64,000 bases of DNA from Clostridiaceae bacterium AM27-36LB. GTDB lineage: Bacteria; Bacillota; Clostridia; Lachnospirales; Lachnospiraceae. The stretch covers positions 248,001 to 312,000 of the forward strand of contig QUJQ01000001.1 in NCBI GenBank assembly GCA_003480725.1. The letters are read 5' to 3'. Position 1 is the stretch's first letter, and every line of letters begins with the position of its first letter. The translations under genes and the position numbers were made by a program. Under the pieces are notes generated by a model. The model was given only the letters and a program-made list of their open reading frames with translations, did not search any database and was not told the origin of the DNA. Below, in pieces: positions 1 to 8,163 of the stretch.

Positions 1-1
1 G

Positions 2-268
2 GTTGCTATGCACAGCAGCACTATCATGATTCCGGCAGCTGGTATCTGCTTCTTCTCCGGCGGTACTTGCGGTGTATTCGGAAACATCCATGGTGGATGG
101 AAAGGTGCACTTGTTGGTTCCTTTATCGTAGGTATGGCTCTGACCGGTCTGCCTCTGATTCTGTATCCGGCATTTGCTGCTCTGGGAATTGCTGATGCTT
201 CCTTCCCGAACGTTGACTACAACATTCTGGGTGCTGCATTGAACGCAATCCTTGGAATCTTTCACTAA
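2..268 (+). CDS. ulaA: PTS ascorbate-type IIC permease, C-terminal fragment
   Basis: Only the last 88 codons are in the window; the reading frame is open from base 2. The hydrophobic, glycine-rich sequence with the stretch ICFFSGGTCGVFGNIHGGWK is typical of the C-terminal end of UlaA/SgaT-type PTS IIC proteins, which carry L-ascorbate or a related sugar acid through the membrane while it is phosphorylated. A hairpin terminator follows, then an operon of aldolases, so this permease probably supplies their substrate. The substrate itself cannot be decided from this fragment. Confidence 0.75.
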   Translation, partial: VAMHSSTIMIPAAGICFFSGGTCGVFGNIHGGWKGALVGSFIVGMALTGLPLILYPAFAALGIADASFPNVDYNILGAALNAILGIFH

Positions 269-280
269 TTAAAACATTTG

Positions 281-313
281 GGCGGGGGAAACTAGTTTTT
301 CCCTGCCTTTTTT
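281..313 (+). terminator. Rho-independent terminator/attenuator after PTS IIC
   Basis: GGCGGGGGAAA (281-291) pairs with TTTTCCCTGCC (297-307), with two G-T pairs, and is followed by six T. It lies only 24 bases before the next gene, so it may be a partial terminator that lowers expression of the downstream enzymes relative to the permease. Confidence 0.75.
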
Positions 314-330
314 AGCGAGAAAATGAGAAA

Positions 331-1092
331 ATGATGGAACTCAAAGAGTTATGGCTTAAACAAAAATTAAAAGGTGTGTTTGTTCAGACGGTGGACAGTC
401 CTGCCATGCCGCTGATTGCGCAGCAGGCTGGAATGGATTTTATCTTTTATGACTGCGAACATGGTTCTTTTACGTACGACAAACTGACAAACCTGATCCT
501 GCTTGGAAATGGAAGAGGGTTTCCTTCTATTGTAAGAGTGGCACAGCTTGCGCGGGCTGACGTGTCTGGAATTCTGGACTGTGGAGCCAGCGGAGTTATG
601 GTACCTATGATGGAGACAAAAGAGCAGGCAGAGCAGTTTGTGGGCTGGAGTAAATATCCGCCGGAGGGGATCAGAAGCTATTCTGGTGGACCTCATACGG
701 ATTTTGGTCCAAGCGGAAACCATGAGCGCCGGATGAAAGAGATGAATCACCGTACAATGGCGATCGCACAGATCGAGACTGTCAAAGGTGTCGAAAATGT
801 AGATGAGATCCTCAGCGTTGATGGTATTGATGCGGCAATTGTTGGCCCGTGTGATCTTGGTATTTCCATGGGAAATCCAGATAATGTCATGGACGAACGG
901 GAACTGGCAATGATCCAGAAAGTAGCGGACTCCTGCAGAAAGCATGGAAAAGCATTTGGAATCATTGGAGGAAATCAACTGCTCAAGCATTTTTATAAAG
1001 ATGTCAATATTCTGGTTTCGGCAATTGATGCCCATATGCTCAGAGACTGCATGAAAAAAGCGGTAGAAGAGTATAACAATCTGGGAGAATGA
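331..1092 (+). CDS. HpcH/HpaI-family class II aldolase
   Basis: A 253-residue protein of the HpcH/HpaI aldolase/citrate lyase family, the usual length for 2-keto-3-deoxy sugar-acid aldolases such as GarL, RhmA and HpaI. These are metal-dependent and split 2-keto-3-deoxy acids to pyruvate plus an aldehyde. Visible family motifs are YDCEHGSF near residue 46 (catalytic His), the metal-binding Glu in QIETVKG near residue 149, and the Asp in GPCDLGISMG near residue 175. It begins an apparent operon with a SIS isomerase, a DapA-type lyase and a KDPG-type aldolase. The exact substrate is not resolved. Confidence 0.85.
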   Translation: MMELKELWLKQKLKGVFVQTVDSPAMPLIAQQAGMDFIFYDCEHGSFTYDKLTNLILLGNGRGFPSIVRVAQLARADVSGILDCGASGVMVPMMETKEQAEQFVGWSKYPPEGIRSYSGGPHTDFGPSGNHERRMKEMNHRTMAIAQIETVKGVENVDEILSVDGIDAAIVGPCDLGISMGNPDNVMDERELAMIQKVADSCRKHGKAFGIIGGNQLLKHFYKDVNILVSAIDAHMLRDCMKKAVEEYNNLGE

Positions 1093-1111
1093 CAGAAGAA
1101 AGGAACTTATT

Positions 1112-1723
1112 ATGGCAACAGATAGAGAACAGATCAAAGAATTTCTTGATATTGCTTCTGAACAGATGAAGATCTGGATGGACAGTATTGATGTAGAAGC
1201 TCTCAGCACTGCAAAAAAACTGATCCTTGATGCAGAGGCAAACAAAAATCGCGTACACGTAACAGGTATTGGCAAACCAGGCCATGTGGCAGGTTATGCA
1301 GCATCTCTGCTTTCCAGTACTGCAACTCCGGCATATGAGCTGCACGGAACAGAGGCCGTACACGGAAGCTCAGGACAGGTCCTTCCGGGAGATGTAGTTA
1401 TTGCAATCTCCAACAGTGGTGAGACCATGGAACTGAAGGCGACTGTAGAGACTCTGAAGAAAAACGGAGCAAAGATCATTGCCCTGACCGGTAAACCGGA
1501 ATCCTGGCTTGCAAAAGCAGGTGATGTAGCACTGATCGCCGGTGTTGCACAGGAAGGGGACTCTATGAACAAACCGCCTCGTGCATCCATCCTTGTTGAA
1601 ATCATGATGCTGCAGTGCTTAAGCATTCTGCTTCAGAATGAGAAACATCTTGATCCGAAACAGTATGTGAAGTGGCATCCAGGCGGATCTTTAGGAAAGA
1701 GCATCAGAGAAGGGGAAAAATAA
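1112..1723 (+). CDS. SIS-domain sugar-phosphate isomerase (KpsF/GutQ type)
   Basis: A 203-residue single SIS domain protein, resembling the N-terminal half of KpsF/GutQ arabinose-5-phosphate isomerases but without the C-terminal CBS pair (those proteins are about 320 residues). The phosphosugar-binding signature ISNSGETMELKATVE is near residues 96-110, and HVTGIGKPGHVAG near 48-60. It likely interconverts a keto- and aldo-sugar phosphate made from the imported sugar acid. It is preceded by AAAGGAA and its stop lies two bases before the start of the next gene. Confidence 0.8.
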   Translation: MATDREQIKEFLDIASEQMKIWMDSIDVEALSTAKKLILDAEANKNRVHVTGIGKPGHVAGYAASLLSSTATPAYELHGTEAVHGSSGQVLPGDVVIAISNSGETMELKATVETLKKNGAKIIALTGKPESWLAKAGDVALIAGVAQEGDSMNKPPRASILVEIMMLQCLSILLQNEKHLDPKQYVKWHPGGSLGKSIREGEK

Positions 1724-1725
1724 TT

Positions 1726-2616
1726 ATGATGAAAATGGAAGGCATTATCACGCCAATCGTCACACCATTCCACCGTGACGCAGAGCAGAGCATTAACTAT
1801 GAGGCAACTGAAAAGCTGATCAACCACCTGATCGAGCATGGTGTAAACGGTATCTTCATCCTTGGAAGTAACGGTGAGTTCCATGTGATCGATGAGGACG
1901 AGAAGATTGAGATGACCAAACGTGTGGTTGAGATCGTTAACAAGAGAGTACCGGTATACGTAGGAACCGGATGCTGCTCTACCAGAGCAACCGTACGTCT
2001 CTCCCAGAAGGTAGAGGCAGCAGGAGCAGATGCACTTTCTGTTATCACTCCGTACTTCCTGAAACCGACCAACGAGAACCTGTACGCTCATTACAAAGCT
2101 GTTGCTGAGAGTGTTAATATTCCGATCGTTCTTTACAACATCCCGAAGGCTACCGGCTGCCCGCTTGATCCGGAACTGGTAGATCGTCTGGCTGATTTTG
2201 ATAACATTCAGGGTATCAAAGATTCCAGCGGAGAGATTGACAGACTGCAGGCTTATGCTGAGATCAGCAAACGTAAAGAGCTTCAGCTTCTGGTCGGAAG
2301 TGATTCCAAGATCTCTTATGCATATGGCCTGGGCGCAACCGGTGCTGTAGCTGGAACCAGTAACGTAATCGTTGATACTCTGGTAGGTCTTGACAAAGCA
2401 CTTCGTGCAGGTGAGACTGAGAAAGCTGAGAAGCTTCAGAAAGACATTGATGTTCTCCGTGGCGTCCTGAAACTTGGAACTGTTCCGAGCGTTATGAAAC
2501 GTGCAACCGAGCTGGCTGGCATTGCTGAGATTGGTCCGGCAAGAATGCCGGTACAGGAGTTGAGCGCTGCTGACGATGAGAAGATCAAAGAGATGCTGAA
2601 GTATTACGGTCTGTAA
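1726..2616 (+). CDS. DapA/NanA-family lyase (dihydrodipicolinate synthase-like)
   Basis: A 296-residue class I aldolase of the DapA/N-acetylneuraminate lyase family. The GSNGEFHV motif (equivalent to GTTGE) is near residue 47, the acid/base Tyr in VLYNIPKATG near 139, and the Schiff-base Lys in IQGIKDSSGEID near 166. I chose the ATG at 1726 because AGGGG lies about 10 bases upstream; a longer reading frame would start inside the previous gene. Its place among sugar-acid aldolases makes a catabolic 2-keto-3-deoxy acid lyase or dehydratase more likely than the lysine-synthesis enzyme. That is inference from context. Confidence 0.8.
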   Translation: MMKMEGIITPIVTPFHRDAEQSINYEATEKLINHLIEHGVNGIFILGSNGEFHVIDEDEKIEMTKRVVEIVNKRVPVYVGTGCCSTRATVRLSQKVEAAGADALSVITPYFLKPTNENLYAHYKAVAESVNIPIVLYNIPKATGCPLDPELVDRLADFDNIQGIKDSSGEIDRLQAYAEISKRKELQLLVGSDSKISYAYGLGATGAVAGTSNVIVDTLVGLDKALRAGETEKAEKLQKDIDVLRGVLKLGTVPSVMKRATELAGIAEIGPARMPVQELSAADDEKIKEMLKYYGL

Positions 2617-2653
2617 GCTGAACCAAAACAAAAAGTAAGGAAAAGAATATAAC

Positions 2654-3139
2654 ATGAGCGACTATGTAGTAATTGAAGAAGACCGCGTAAAGCTGGCATT
2701 GTATACCGCAGGAAATCTGATTCTGACACTTGTGCTGATGTTTATCTGTGCAGAGTTCATGAACCGCATCTTCTATCTGGGTGTGTTTCTGGGTGCAACA
2801 GGTATCTGGTTTTCTGTAAAGTATATGTTCCGCTATGGGAAAAAGCTGTTTGCAGGAACGCCAGTGTGTGAGTTTAAGAAAAAAGAGCTTGTGATTCATT
2901 CCCTTCCCGGTAATGCAGTGACCATGCAGTACAGCAAGATCAAAGAAGTTAAAGTGCTTCGTGACTGGAAATCTGTGAAGATCTTTATTGCTTCCAGTGA
3001 GGTGAAACATCCGTCCGGCTGGAACTATGTGGGGGTCATCTGGCCTTTCCGCAGAAATGAGCTGGCCAAGGTGGAGGAAGAAGTGATGCAGGTACTTTCC
3101 GCTCACAGGCTCAAAGTAGAAAAAGTAGAGAAAAAGTAG
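2654..3139 (+). CDS. Small membrane protein with a PH-like C-terminal domain, function unknown
   Basis: 161 residues. Two closely spaced hydrophobic segments (about residues 14-35 and 38-56) are followed by a soluble, charged C-terminal domain of about 100 residues. This organisation is like bacterial PH-domain/STM3941-type membrane proteins, but I do not recognise a specific family with certainty. It sits inside the aldolase operon (37 bases after the DapA-like gene, 14 before the KDPG aldolase). The start is preceded by GTAAGGAAAAG. Its role there cannot be inferred. Confidence 0.6.
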   Translation: MSDYVVIEEDRVKLALYTAGNLILTLVLMFICAEFMNRIFYLGVFLGATGIWFSVKYMFRYGKKLFAGTPVCEFKKKELVIHSLPGNAVTMQYSKIKEVKVLRDWKSVKIFIASSEVKHPSGWNYVGVIWPFRRNELAKVEEEVMQVLSAHRLKVEKVEKK

Positions 3140-3153
3140 GAGGAGCTGTTATT

Positions 3154-3789
3154 ATGCAGAAAATCGAAGTAACAAAGAGAATTGCAGACACTGGCGCAAT
3201 GGCAATTGTACGTGTGAAGACGGTAGAGAGAGGATTTGAGATCGCTCAGGGATGCCTGGACGGTGGAATCGACTGTCTGGAGATCAGCTATACCCTTCCG
3301 AATGCAGGTGAGGTAATTGCTGCACTTCGTGAGAAATATGGTGACAAACTGGTAGTAGGTGCTGGTACTGTTCTGGATGCTGAGACTGCAAGACATGCAA
3401 TCCTGGCTGGTGCACAGTTCATCATCGCTCCGAACCTGAGTAAAGAAGTTGCCATCGTTTGCAACCGTTATCAGATCCCGTATGCACCGGGCTGCACAAG
3501 TGTAACTGAGGCTGTTACCGGTCTTGAGTACGGTGCTGCATTTATCAAAGCATTCCCGATCTCTGACTTCTATGGTCCGAAGATGGTATCTGTATTCAAG
3601 ACTCCGATCCCGTTCATGCCGATCCTGGCTTCCGGCGGAATCACTCTTGACAATCTGAATGATTATGTAAAGAGAGGCGTTGATTGCTGTGGATTCGGTG
3701 GACTTCTTACGAAAGGAACCACTGAGGAGATCGCTGCTAACGCTAAGAAGATCAAGACTATCATTGATGAGACTCGTGCCGCTATGTAA
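3154..3789 (+). CDS. eda: KDPG/KHG aldolase
   Basis: A 211-residue class I aldolase of the Eda family, cleaving 2-keto-3-deoxy-6-phosphogluconate (or 4-hydroxy-2-oxoglutarate) to pyruvate and an aldehyde. Visible are the Glu in CLEISYTLP near residue 44, the VGAGTVLDAE loop near 69, the Schiff-base Lys in FIKAFPISDFYGP near 131, and the phosphate-binding ASGGIT near 155. A strong AGGAGGAG precedes the start. It is the last gene of the sugar-acid operon and would yield pyruvate and glyceraldehyde-3-phosphate. Confidence 0.9.
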   Translation: MQKIEVTKRIADTGAMAIVRVKTVERGFEIAQGCLDGGIDCLEISYTLPNAGEVIAALREKYGDKLVVGAGTVLDAETARHAILAGAQFIIAPNLSKEVAIVCNRYQIPYAPGCTSVTEAVTGLEYGAAFIKAFPISDFYGPKMVSVFKTPIPFMPILASGGITLDNLNDYVKRGVDCCGFGGLLTKGTTEEIAANAKKIKTIIDETRAAM

Positions 3790-3792
3790 CGA

Positions 3793-3858
3793 GTGCAAGT
3801 GAGTCAATGTGCTTGCACATTTGACGAACGACGAAGTTACTGAGTGAGCTATGCTCAC
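3793..3858. repeat. Palindromic intergenic element, REP-like
   Basis: Two short hairpins lie next to each other: GTGCAAG/CTTGCAC (3793-3799 with 3812-3818) and GTGAGC/GCTCAC (3844-3849 with 3853-3858). They are joined by a linker rich in GACGAA-like units. The base composition and double-hairpin layout resemble dispersed extragenic palindromes, but no second copy was seen in this window, so the repeat status is unproven. Confidence 0.35.
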
Positions 3859-3916
3859 GATGTAATACACGCAAGATAAAATCAAGCGGTAATATTGATA
3901 TGTTTATACAAAAATT

Positions 3917-3955
3917 CCGCAGGTATGGAATTCCCCGTACCTGCGGGATTTTTTT
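3917..3955 (+). terminator. Rho-independent terminator of the aldolase operon
   Basis: CCGCAGGTAT (3917-3926) pairs with GTACCTGCGG (3937-3946), and a run of T follows. It closes the sugar-acid operon before the ABC-F gene. Confidence 0.9.
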
Positions 3956-4033
3956 GCATGGATACTTCATTGAAAAAACAGAGCGGATATGATAGACTGC
4001 TACAGGAAGATTACGAAAGAACAGAGGATTTTT

Positions 4034-5587
4034 ATGAGTATATTAAATGTAGAGCACTTAAGTCATGGATTTGGTGACCGCGCGATCTTTCAGGATGTGT
4101 CTTTTCGCCTGTTAAAAGGAGAGCATATCGGTCTGATCGGCGCCAATGGTGAAGGAAAATCAACTTTCATGAGCATTATCATCGGAAAACTGCAGCCGGA
4201 TGAAGGAAAGGTCGAATGGGCAAAAAATGTCCGTGTAGGATACTTGGATCAGCATACAGAACTGAAAAAGGGAATGACTGTAAGGGAGACTCTGGCCTCT
4301 GCTTTTGCATTCCTGTTTGATCTGGAAGAACAGATGAACCAGATGTATGATAAGATGGCAGATGCCACAGAGGAAGAGATGGCTTCCTATATGGAGGAGA
4401 CTGGATTGATCCAGGAACTTCTGTCTGCCCATGATTTTTATATGATAGATGCAAAAGTAGAGGAAGTTGGCCGTGCACTTGGACTTGCAGAAGTTGGTCT
4501 GGACAGAGATGTGACGGAGTTAAGTGGTGGACAGAGAACAAAGGTACTTCTTGGTAAACTGCTGTTGGAGAAGCCGGATATTCTGCTGTTGGATGAGCCT
4601 ACCAACTATCTGGATGTGGAACATATTGAGTGGCTGAAACGGTATCTCAATGATTATGAAAATGCATTTATCCTGATCTCCCATGATATTCCGTTCCTGA
4701 ACAGTGTAGTCAACCTGATCTATCACATGGATAATCAGCAGTTGAATCGTTATGTGGGCGATTATGACAAGTTCCAGGAAGTCTACGCAGTGAAGAAAGC
4801 GCAGCTGGAGGCAGCCTACAATCGTCAGCAGAAGGAGATTGCGCAGTTAAAAGACTTTGTGGCGAGAAATAAGGCCCGGGTTTCTACAAGAAATATGGCC
4901 ATGTCCCGCCAGAAGAAGCTGGATAAGATGGATGTGATCGAGCTGGCAGCAGAGAAACCAAAGCCGGAGTTTCATTTTAAAGAAGCACGTGTGCCGGGCA
5001 GATATATTTTTAAGACCAGTGAGCTGGTGATCGGTTATGATGAACCGTTGTCCGTTCCGCTGAATGTGGAGATGGAGCGTGGAGAAAAACTGGTGCTTAC
5101 AGGAGCCAACGGAATCGGTAAGACAACCCTCTTAAAGAGTATCCTTGGACTGATTCCGGTGCTGGGTGGCAGTGTGGAGCTGGGTGATTATCTGGAGATC
5201 GGTTATTTTGAGCAGGAGATGAGCCAGGATATTGAAACTACCTGTCTGGAAGAACTGTGGCAGGAGTTTCCGGCATACAGTCAATATGAGGCAAGATCTG
5301 CTCTTGCAAAATGTGGATTGACCACCAAGCATATTGAGAGTAAAGTAAAGGTGTTAAGTGGAGGTGAGCAGGCAAAACTTCGCCTGTGTAAGCTGGTGAA
5401 CCGCCAGAGTAATCTGCTTGTATTGGACGAGCCTACCAATCATCTGGATGTGGATGCTAAAGATGAACTGAAGCGAGCACTGCAGGAGTATCGTGGAAGT
5501 ATTTTGATGGTGTGCCATGAGCCGGAATTCTATGAAGGACTGGCAACCAAGGTGTGGGACTGCAGTAAATGGACGACACGTGTGTAG
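4034..5587 (+). CDS. ABC-F family ATPase
   Basis: 517 residues with two ABC nucleotide-binding domains in one chain and no membrane segments, the ABC-F arrangement. Walker A motifs are GANGEGKST (residues 36-44) and GANGIGKTT (357-365); signatures are LSGGQRTK and LSGGEQAK; both Walker B motifs read LDEPTN. A charged linker lies between the domains. ABC-F proteins act on the ribosome as translation factors or antibiotic protection factors; this one is closest in layout to the housekeeping YkpA/YbiT group. I chose the ATG at 4034 because AGAGG sits six bases upstream. Confidence 0.88.
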   Translation: MSILNVEHLSHGFGDRAIFQDVSFRLLKGEHIGLIGANGEGKSTFMSIIIGKLQPDEGKVEWAKNVRVGYLDQHTELKKGMTVRETLASAFAFLFDLEEQMNQMYDKMADATEEEMASYMEETGLIQELLSAHDFYMIDAKVEEVGRALGLAEVGLDRDVTELSGGQRTKVLLGKLLLEKPDILLLDEPTNYLDVEHIEWLKRYLNDYENAFILISHDIPFLNSVVNLIYHMDNQQLNRYVGDYDKFQEVYAVKKAQLEAAYNRQQKEIAQLKDFVARNKARVSTRNMAMSRQKKLDKMDVIELAAEKPKPEFHFKEARVPGRYIFKTSELVIGYDEPLSVPLNVEMERGEKLVLTGANGIGKTTLLKSILGLIPVLGGSVELGDYLEIGYFEQEMSQDIETTCLEELWQEFPAYSQYEARSALAKCGLTTKHIESKVKVLSGGEQAKLRLCKLVNRQSNLLVLDEPTNHLDVDAKDELKRALQEYRGSILMVCHEPEFYEGLATKVWDCSKWTTRV

Positions 5588-5644
5588 GTGACAACTGCAG
5601 ACAGATGGAAGAAAAATGGGAATGAACGAGAGGAGTGCATCAAT

Positions 5645-6607
5645 ATGGGAACTATTTCATATGGAAAACTGGTAATCATAGGAGCAGGAAATGTAGGAAG
5701 TGCGATCTTGAATTCAGTGCTTCGGATGAATATTCTGGATGATATTGTGGTAGTGAACCGCAATCAGAAGAAAGCACTGGGAGAGGTGCTGGATGCCAGC
5801 CATACCACTGCATTTGCGTACAGTGCCAATGCCAATATCCGTGTGGGCGGCTATGAGGAGTGTGCGGATGCGCAGATCATTGTGATCACTGCAGGTCCGA
5901 GCATTACACCGGGAAATTCCAGAGACCGCATGGTTCTGCTGGAGAAAAATGTAGATGTAATGAACAATATTATGGAACAGATTACCCGTTACACAAAGGA
6001 TGCGATCATTATTGTTGTTTCCAATCCGCTGGATATTCTGACTTATATTGCGCAGAAGAAATTTGATTACCCGGCGAACAAGATATTTGGAACAGGAACC
6101 CTGCTGGATACAGCTCGATTTAACAAGATGCTGGGTGATCTGTGTGGTGTGGATGCTAAAAATGTTACCGGATTTGTGCTGGGAGAGCATGGATCGACCT
6201 CCTTTATTCCATGGAACACAGTTAATATTGTTGGGGTTCCGTTCGATGAATTCGAAAAGCAGTTTGAATTGAAGGAAAAGCTGGATAAGGAGAAGCTTCT
6301 TCATGATACCAAGGTGATCGGTCTGGATATTGTAGAACTGAAAGGTTACACCAGTTCTGGTGTGGCATTAAGTGCCTGCCGTCTGATCGGAAGTATCGTC
6401 CGTAATGAAAAATCCGTGGTTCCGGTGTCTACGGTGGTATCCGGCCAGTATGGAATGAACGGCGTTGCCATGAGCCTGCCATGTGTTATATCCAAGAACG
6501 GTATTGATCGGATCCTGGAGGTTCCGTTGGATGAAGAGGGAAAACGGGATCTGAAGAAATGCTATCATTACCTGAAATCTACGATTGAAAGTGTATATAC
6601 GGAATAA
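5645..6607 (+). CDS. L-lactate/2-hydroxyacid dehydrogenase (LDH/MDH superfamily)
   Basis: 320 residues. The NAD-binding GAGNVGS is near residue 12, the mobile-loop Arg region in PGNSRDRM near 85, the Asp/Arg pair in LLDTARF near 150, and the catalytic His182 in LGEHGS. It reduces a 2-oxoacid to the L-2-hydroxyacid with NADH. The position that is Gln in classical lactate dehydrogenase (just before PGxxR) reads Thr here, so a broader 2-hydroxyacid (for example hydroxyisocaproate-type) specificity is possible. The start is set by AGAGGAG nine bases upstream of 5645. The next gene downstream is under T-box control. Confidence 0.85.
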   Translation: MGTISYGKLVIIGAGNVGSAILNSVLRMNILDDIVVVNRNQKKALGEVLDASHTTAFAYSANANIRVGGYEECADAQIIVITAGPSITPGNSRDRMVLLEKNVDVMNNIMEQITRYTKDAIIIVVSNPLDILTYIAQKKFDYPANKIFGTGTLLDTARFNKMLGDLCGVDAKNVTGFVLGEHGSTSFIPWNTVNIVGVPFDEFEKQFELKEKLDKEKLLHDTKVIGLDIVELKGYTSSGVALSACRLIGSIVRNEKSVVPVSTVVSGQYGMNGVAMSLPCVISKNGIDRILEVPLDEEGKRDLKKCYHYLKSTIESVYTE

Positions 6608-6635
6608 AATGATTCATATGAGCGAAAAAATATCG

Positions 6636-6675
6636 TTTTATGCACTGGGCAAGTGAAAATGGTTCGTGCATAAAA
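6636..6675. repeat. Inverted repeat upstream of the T-box promoter
   Basis: A perfect 10-bp inverted repeat, TTTTATGCAC (6636-6645) and GTGCATAAAA (6666-6675), lies 13 bases before the -35 box of the T-box transcript and 29 bases after ldh. No T-tract follows a stable stem, so an operator or weak terminator are both possible. Confidence 0.5.
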
Positions 6676-6688
6676 TGAAATCGATTCA

Positions 6689-6717
6689 TTGACAAATGAA
6701 AATGGGTGGAGTATTAT
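6689..6717 (+). promoter_or_regulatory. Sigma-A promoter of the T-box/BASS transcript
   Basis: TTGACA (6689-6694), 17-bp spacer, TATTAT (6712-6717). Transcription would begin near 6724, just ahead of the T-box stem I. Confidence 0.8.
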
Positions 6718-6744
6718 AAGCATCGTTATATGGAACTTCGCAAT

Positions 6745-7001
6745 GACGAGGACGAGTAACTGGAAGGAAATCTACAGAGAGCTGCGATTGGTGGAATGCA
6801 GTGAGGAAGCTTCAGTGAAAATCACCTCTGAGCATCTGAGTCGAGAAGCAAAACAAAAATACCGCGTAGATTCAGACGGTTGACAGTCGTTATTCTGTCA
6901 CTCATTATAAGATGAGAAACGAGTGGTCATGAAAATGACAAAAAGAGTGGTACCGCAGAGGATAGAAACCTTTGTCTCTTTATAGGGACAGAGGTTTTTT
7001 T
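6745..7001 (+). ncRNA. T-box leader with apparent isoleucine specifier
   Basis: The conserved T-box core AGAGTGGTACCGCAG is at 6944-6958, with the stem I features GACGAGGACGAGTAA (about 6745), AGAGAGC (6776) and the apical GATTGGTGGAAT upstream. The specifier region reads GAAAATCACCTCTGAG; by position (NNN followed by ACC and TCTGAG) the specifier codon is ATC at 6821-6823, isoleucine. A terminator hairpin with T-tract follows the core. Uncharged tRNA-Ile would be expected to favour antitermination and switch on the transporter gene at 7056. T-box status is secure; the Ile assignment is by eye. Confidence 0.9.
6967..7001 (+). terminator. T-box expression-platform terminator
   Basis: AACCTTTGTCTC (6967-6978) pairs with GGGACAGAGGTT (6985-6996) over 12 bp including G-T pairs, followed by a T-run. 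It competes with the antiterminator formed by the T-box core. Confidence 0.88.
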
Positions 7002-7055
7002 ATGCCGGAATGTGAAGAAGCATATACAAATAGGGAAGAGAAAGAGGAGACTGAA

Positions 7056-8003
7056 ATGAAAGTACTTAAGAAAATCACCGATTTTGTAAGCCGTTATATG
7101 GCTGCCATCGTAATACTGATGGCTCTGGTTGCATTATTTGCACCGTCAACTGTAAGCTTTATCAAAACAAGCTATGTAAACACGTTACTTGGAATTGTAA
7201 TGTTTGGTATGGGATTGACTCTCAAACCTGGCGACTTTAAGGTTGTGTTCAGCCGTCCGAAGGATGTTATCATTGGATGTGTTGCACAGTTCACCGTTAT
7301 GCCACTGCTGGCATTTGGCCTGACAAAAGTATTTAACTTAAGTCCGGAGCTGGCCGTTGGTGTGATCCTGGTAGGTACCTGCCCGGGAGGAACCTCTTCC
7401 AACGTTATGACATACCTGTCCAAAGGTGATGTGGCACTGTCCGTTGGTATGACTTCTGTATCCACTATCCTTGCACCGTTCCTGACTCCGCTTCTGACCA
7501 AGCTGTATGCTGGACAGACGGTAGACGTTAACGTAGTAAGCATGTTCATATCCATCATCAAAGTTGTGATCGTACCGATCCTGCTTGGATTTATTATCAA
7601 TCATTTCTTTAAGAAATTTACAGAAGCTGCAGTTGAGGTCCTTCCATTGATCTCCACTACGGCAATCGTGGCAATCGTAGCAGCTGTTGTATCTGCAAAC
7701 TCTGCAAAGATCATGACCTGTGGTCTCCTGATCATCGGTGTAGTGATTCTCCACAATGTACTTGGCTATCTGGTTGGTTATGCAATTGGCCGTGTGCTCA
7801 AACTGGATGAGAGCAAATGCCGTGCAATCTCTATTGAGGTTGGTATGCAGAACTCCGGTCTGGCTACTTCACTGGCAACCGTACATTTCGCACAGTATCC
7901 GCTGGCAACCATTCCGGGAGCTGTATTTAGTGTATGGCATAATGTATCCGGTGCGATCCTTGCAAACTTCTATGCAAGAACCGCTGAGAAGAAAAATGCA
8001 TAA
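7056..8003 (+). CDS. BASS-family (bile acid:Na+ symporter) transporter under T-box control
   Basis: 315 residues with about ten hydrophobic segments. It carries BASS-family motifs GTCPGGTSSNVMTYLSKGD near residue 105 and EVGMQNSGLATSLA near 255, which form the sodium and substrate sites in this family. Family members carry bile acids, pyruvate, or ketopantoate (PanS). The start at 7056 is set by AGAGGAGA five bases upstream; the longer frame would begin inside the T-box terminator. Control by an Ile-type T-box suggests a substrate linked to branched-chain amino acid supply, such as a branched 2-oxoacid. That is inference. Confidence 0.85.
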   Translation: MKVLKKITDFVSRYMAAIVILMALVALFAPSTVSFIKTSYVNTLLGIVMFGMGLTLKPGDFKVVFSRPKDVIIGCVAQFTVMPLLAFGLTKVFNLSPELAVGVILVGTCPGGTSSNVMTYLSKGDVALSVGMTSVSTILAPFLTPLLTKLYAGQTVDVNVVSMFISIIKVVIVPILLGFIINHFFKKFTEAAVEVLPLISTTAIVAIVAAVVSANSAKIMTCGLLIIGVVILHNVLGYLVGYAIGRVLKLDESKCRAISIEVGMQNSGLATSLATVHFAQYPLATIPGAVFSVWHNVSGAILANFYARTAEKKNA

Positions 8004-8017
8004 GTAAAAAGAAAGAA

Positions 8018-8058
8018 AAGATCTGCGTTGTGAGAACATTGCAATGCAGATCTTTTTT
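8018..8058 (+). terminator. Rho-independent terminator after the BASS gene
   Basis: AAGATCTGCGTTG (8018-8030) pairs with CAATGCAGATCTT (8042-8054), followed by T-rich sequence. Confidence 0.9.
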
Positions 8059-8089
8059 GTGGTGCAGAAAATATGCGTTGCATCTTCCG

Positions 8090-8118
8090 TTGTGCATATA
8101 GCGATAACATGTTATAAT
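8090..8118 (+). promoter_or_regulatory. Promoter of the sugar kinase operon
   Basis: TTGTGC (8090-8095), 17-bp spacer, TATAAT (8113-8118), 46 bases before the kinase start. Confidence 0.65.
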
Positions 8119-8163
8119 TTTTAAAATAATGAGCTATTATAGTAAAATCGTGGAGGATATAAC

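Noticed and set aside
367..1275. Long minus-strand open frame of 302 codons opposite the HpaI-type aldolase
   Set aside because: Shadow of the coding strand, cysteine/serine-rich low-quality translation, no ribosome binding site.
1633..2655. 340-codon minus-strand open frame opposite the DapA-like gene
   Set aside because: Shadow frame; the plus-strand protein has full catalytic motifs.
6689..6883. 64-codon plus-strand open frame
   Set aside because: It begins inside the promoter -35 box and runs through T-box stem I; no ribosome binding site.
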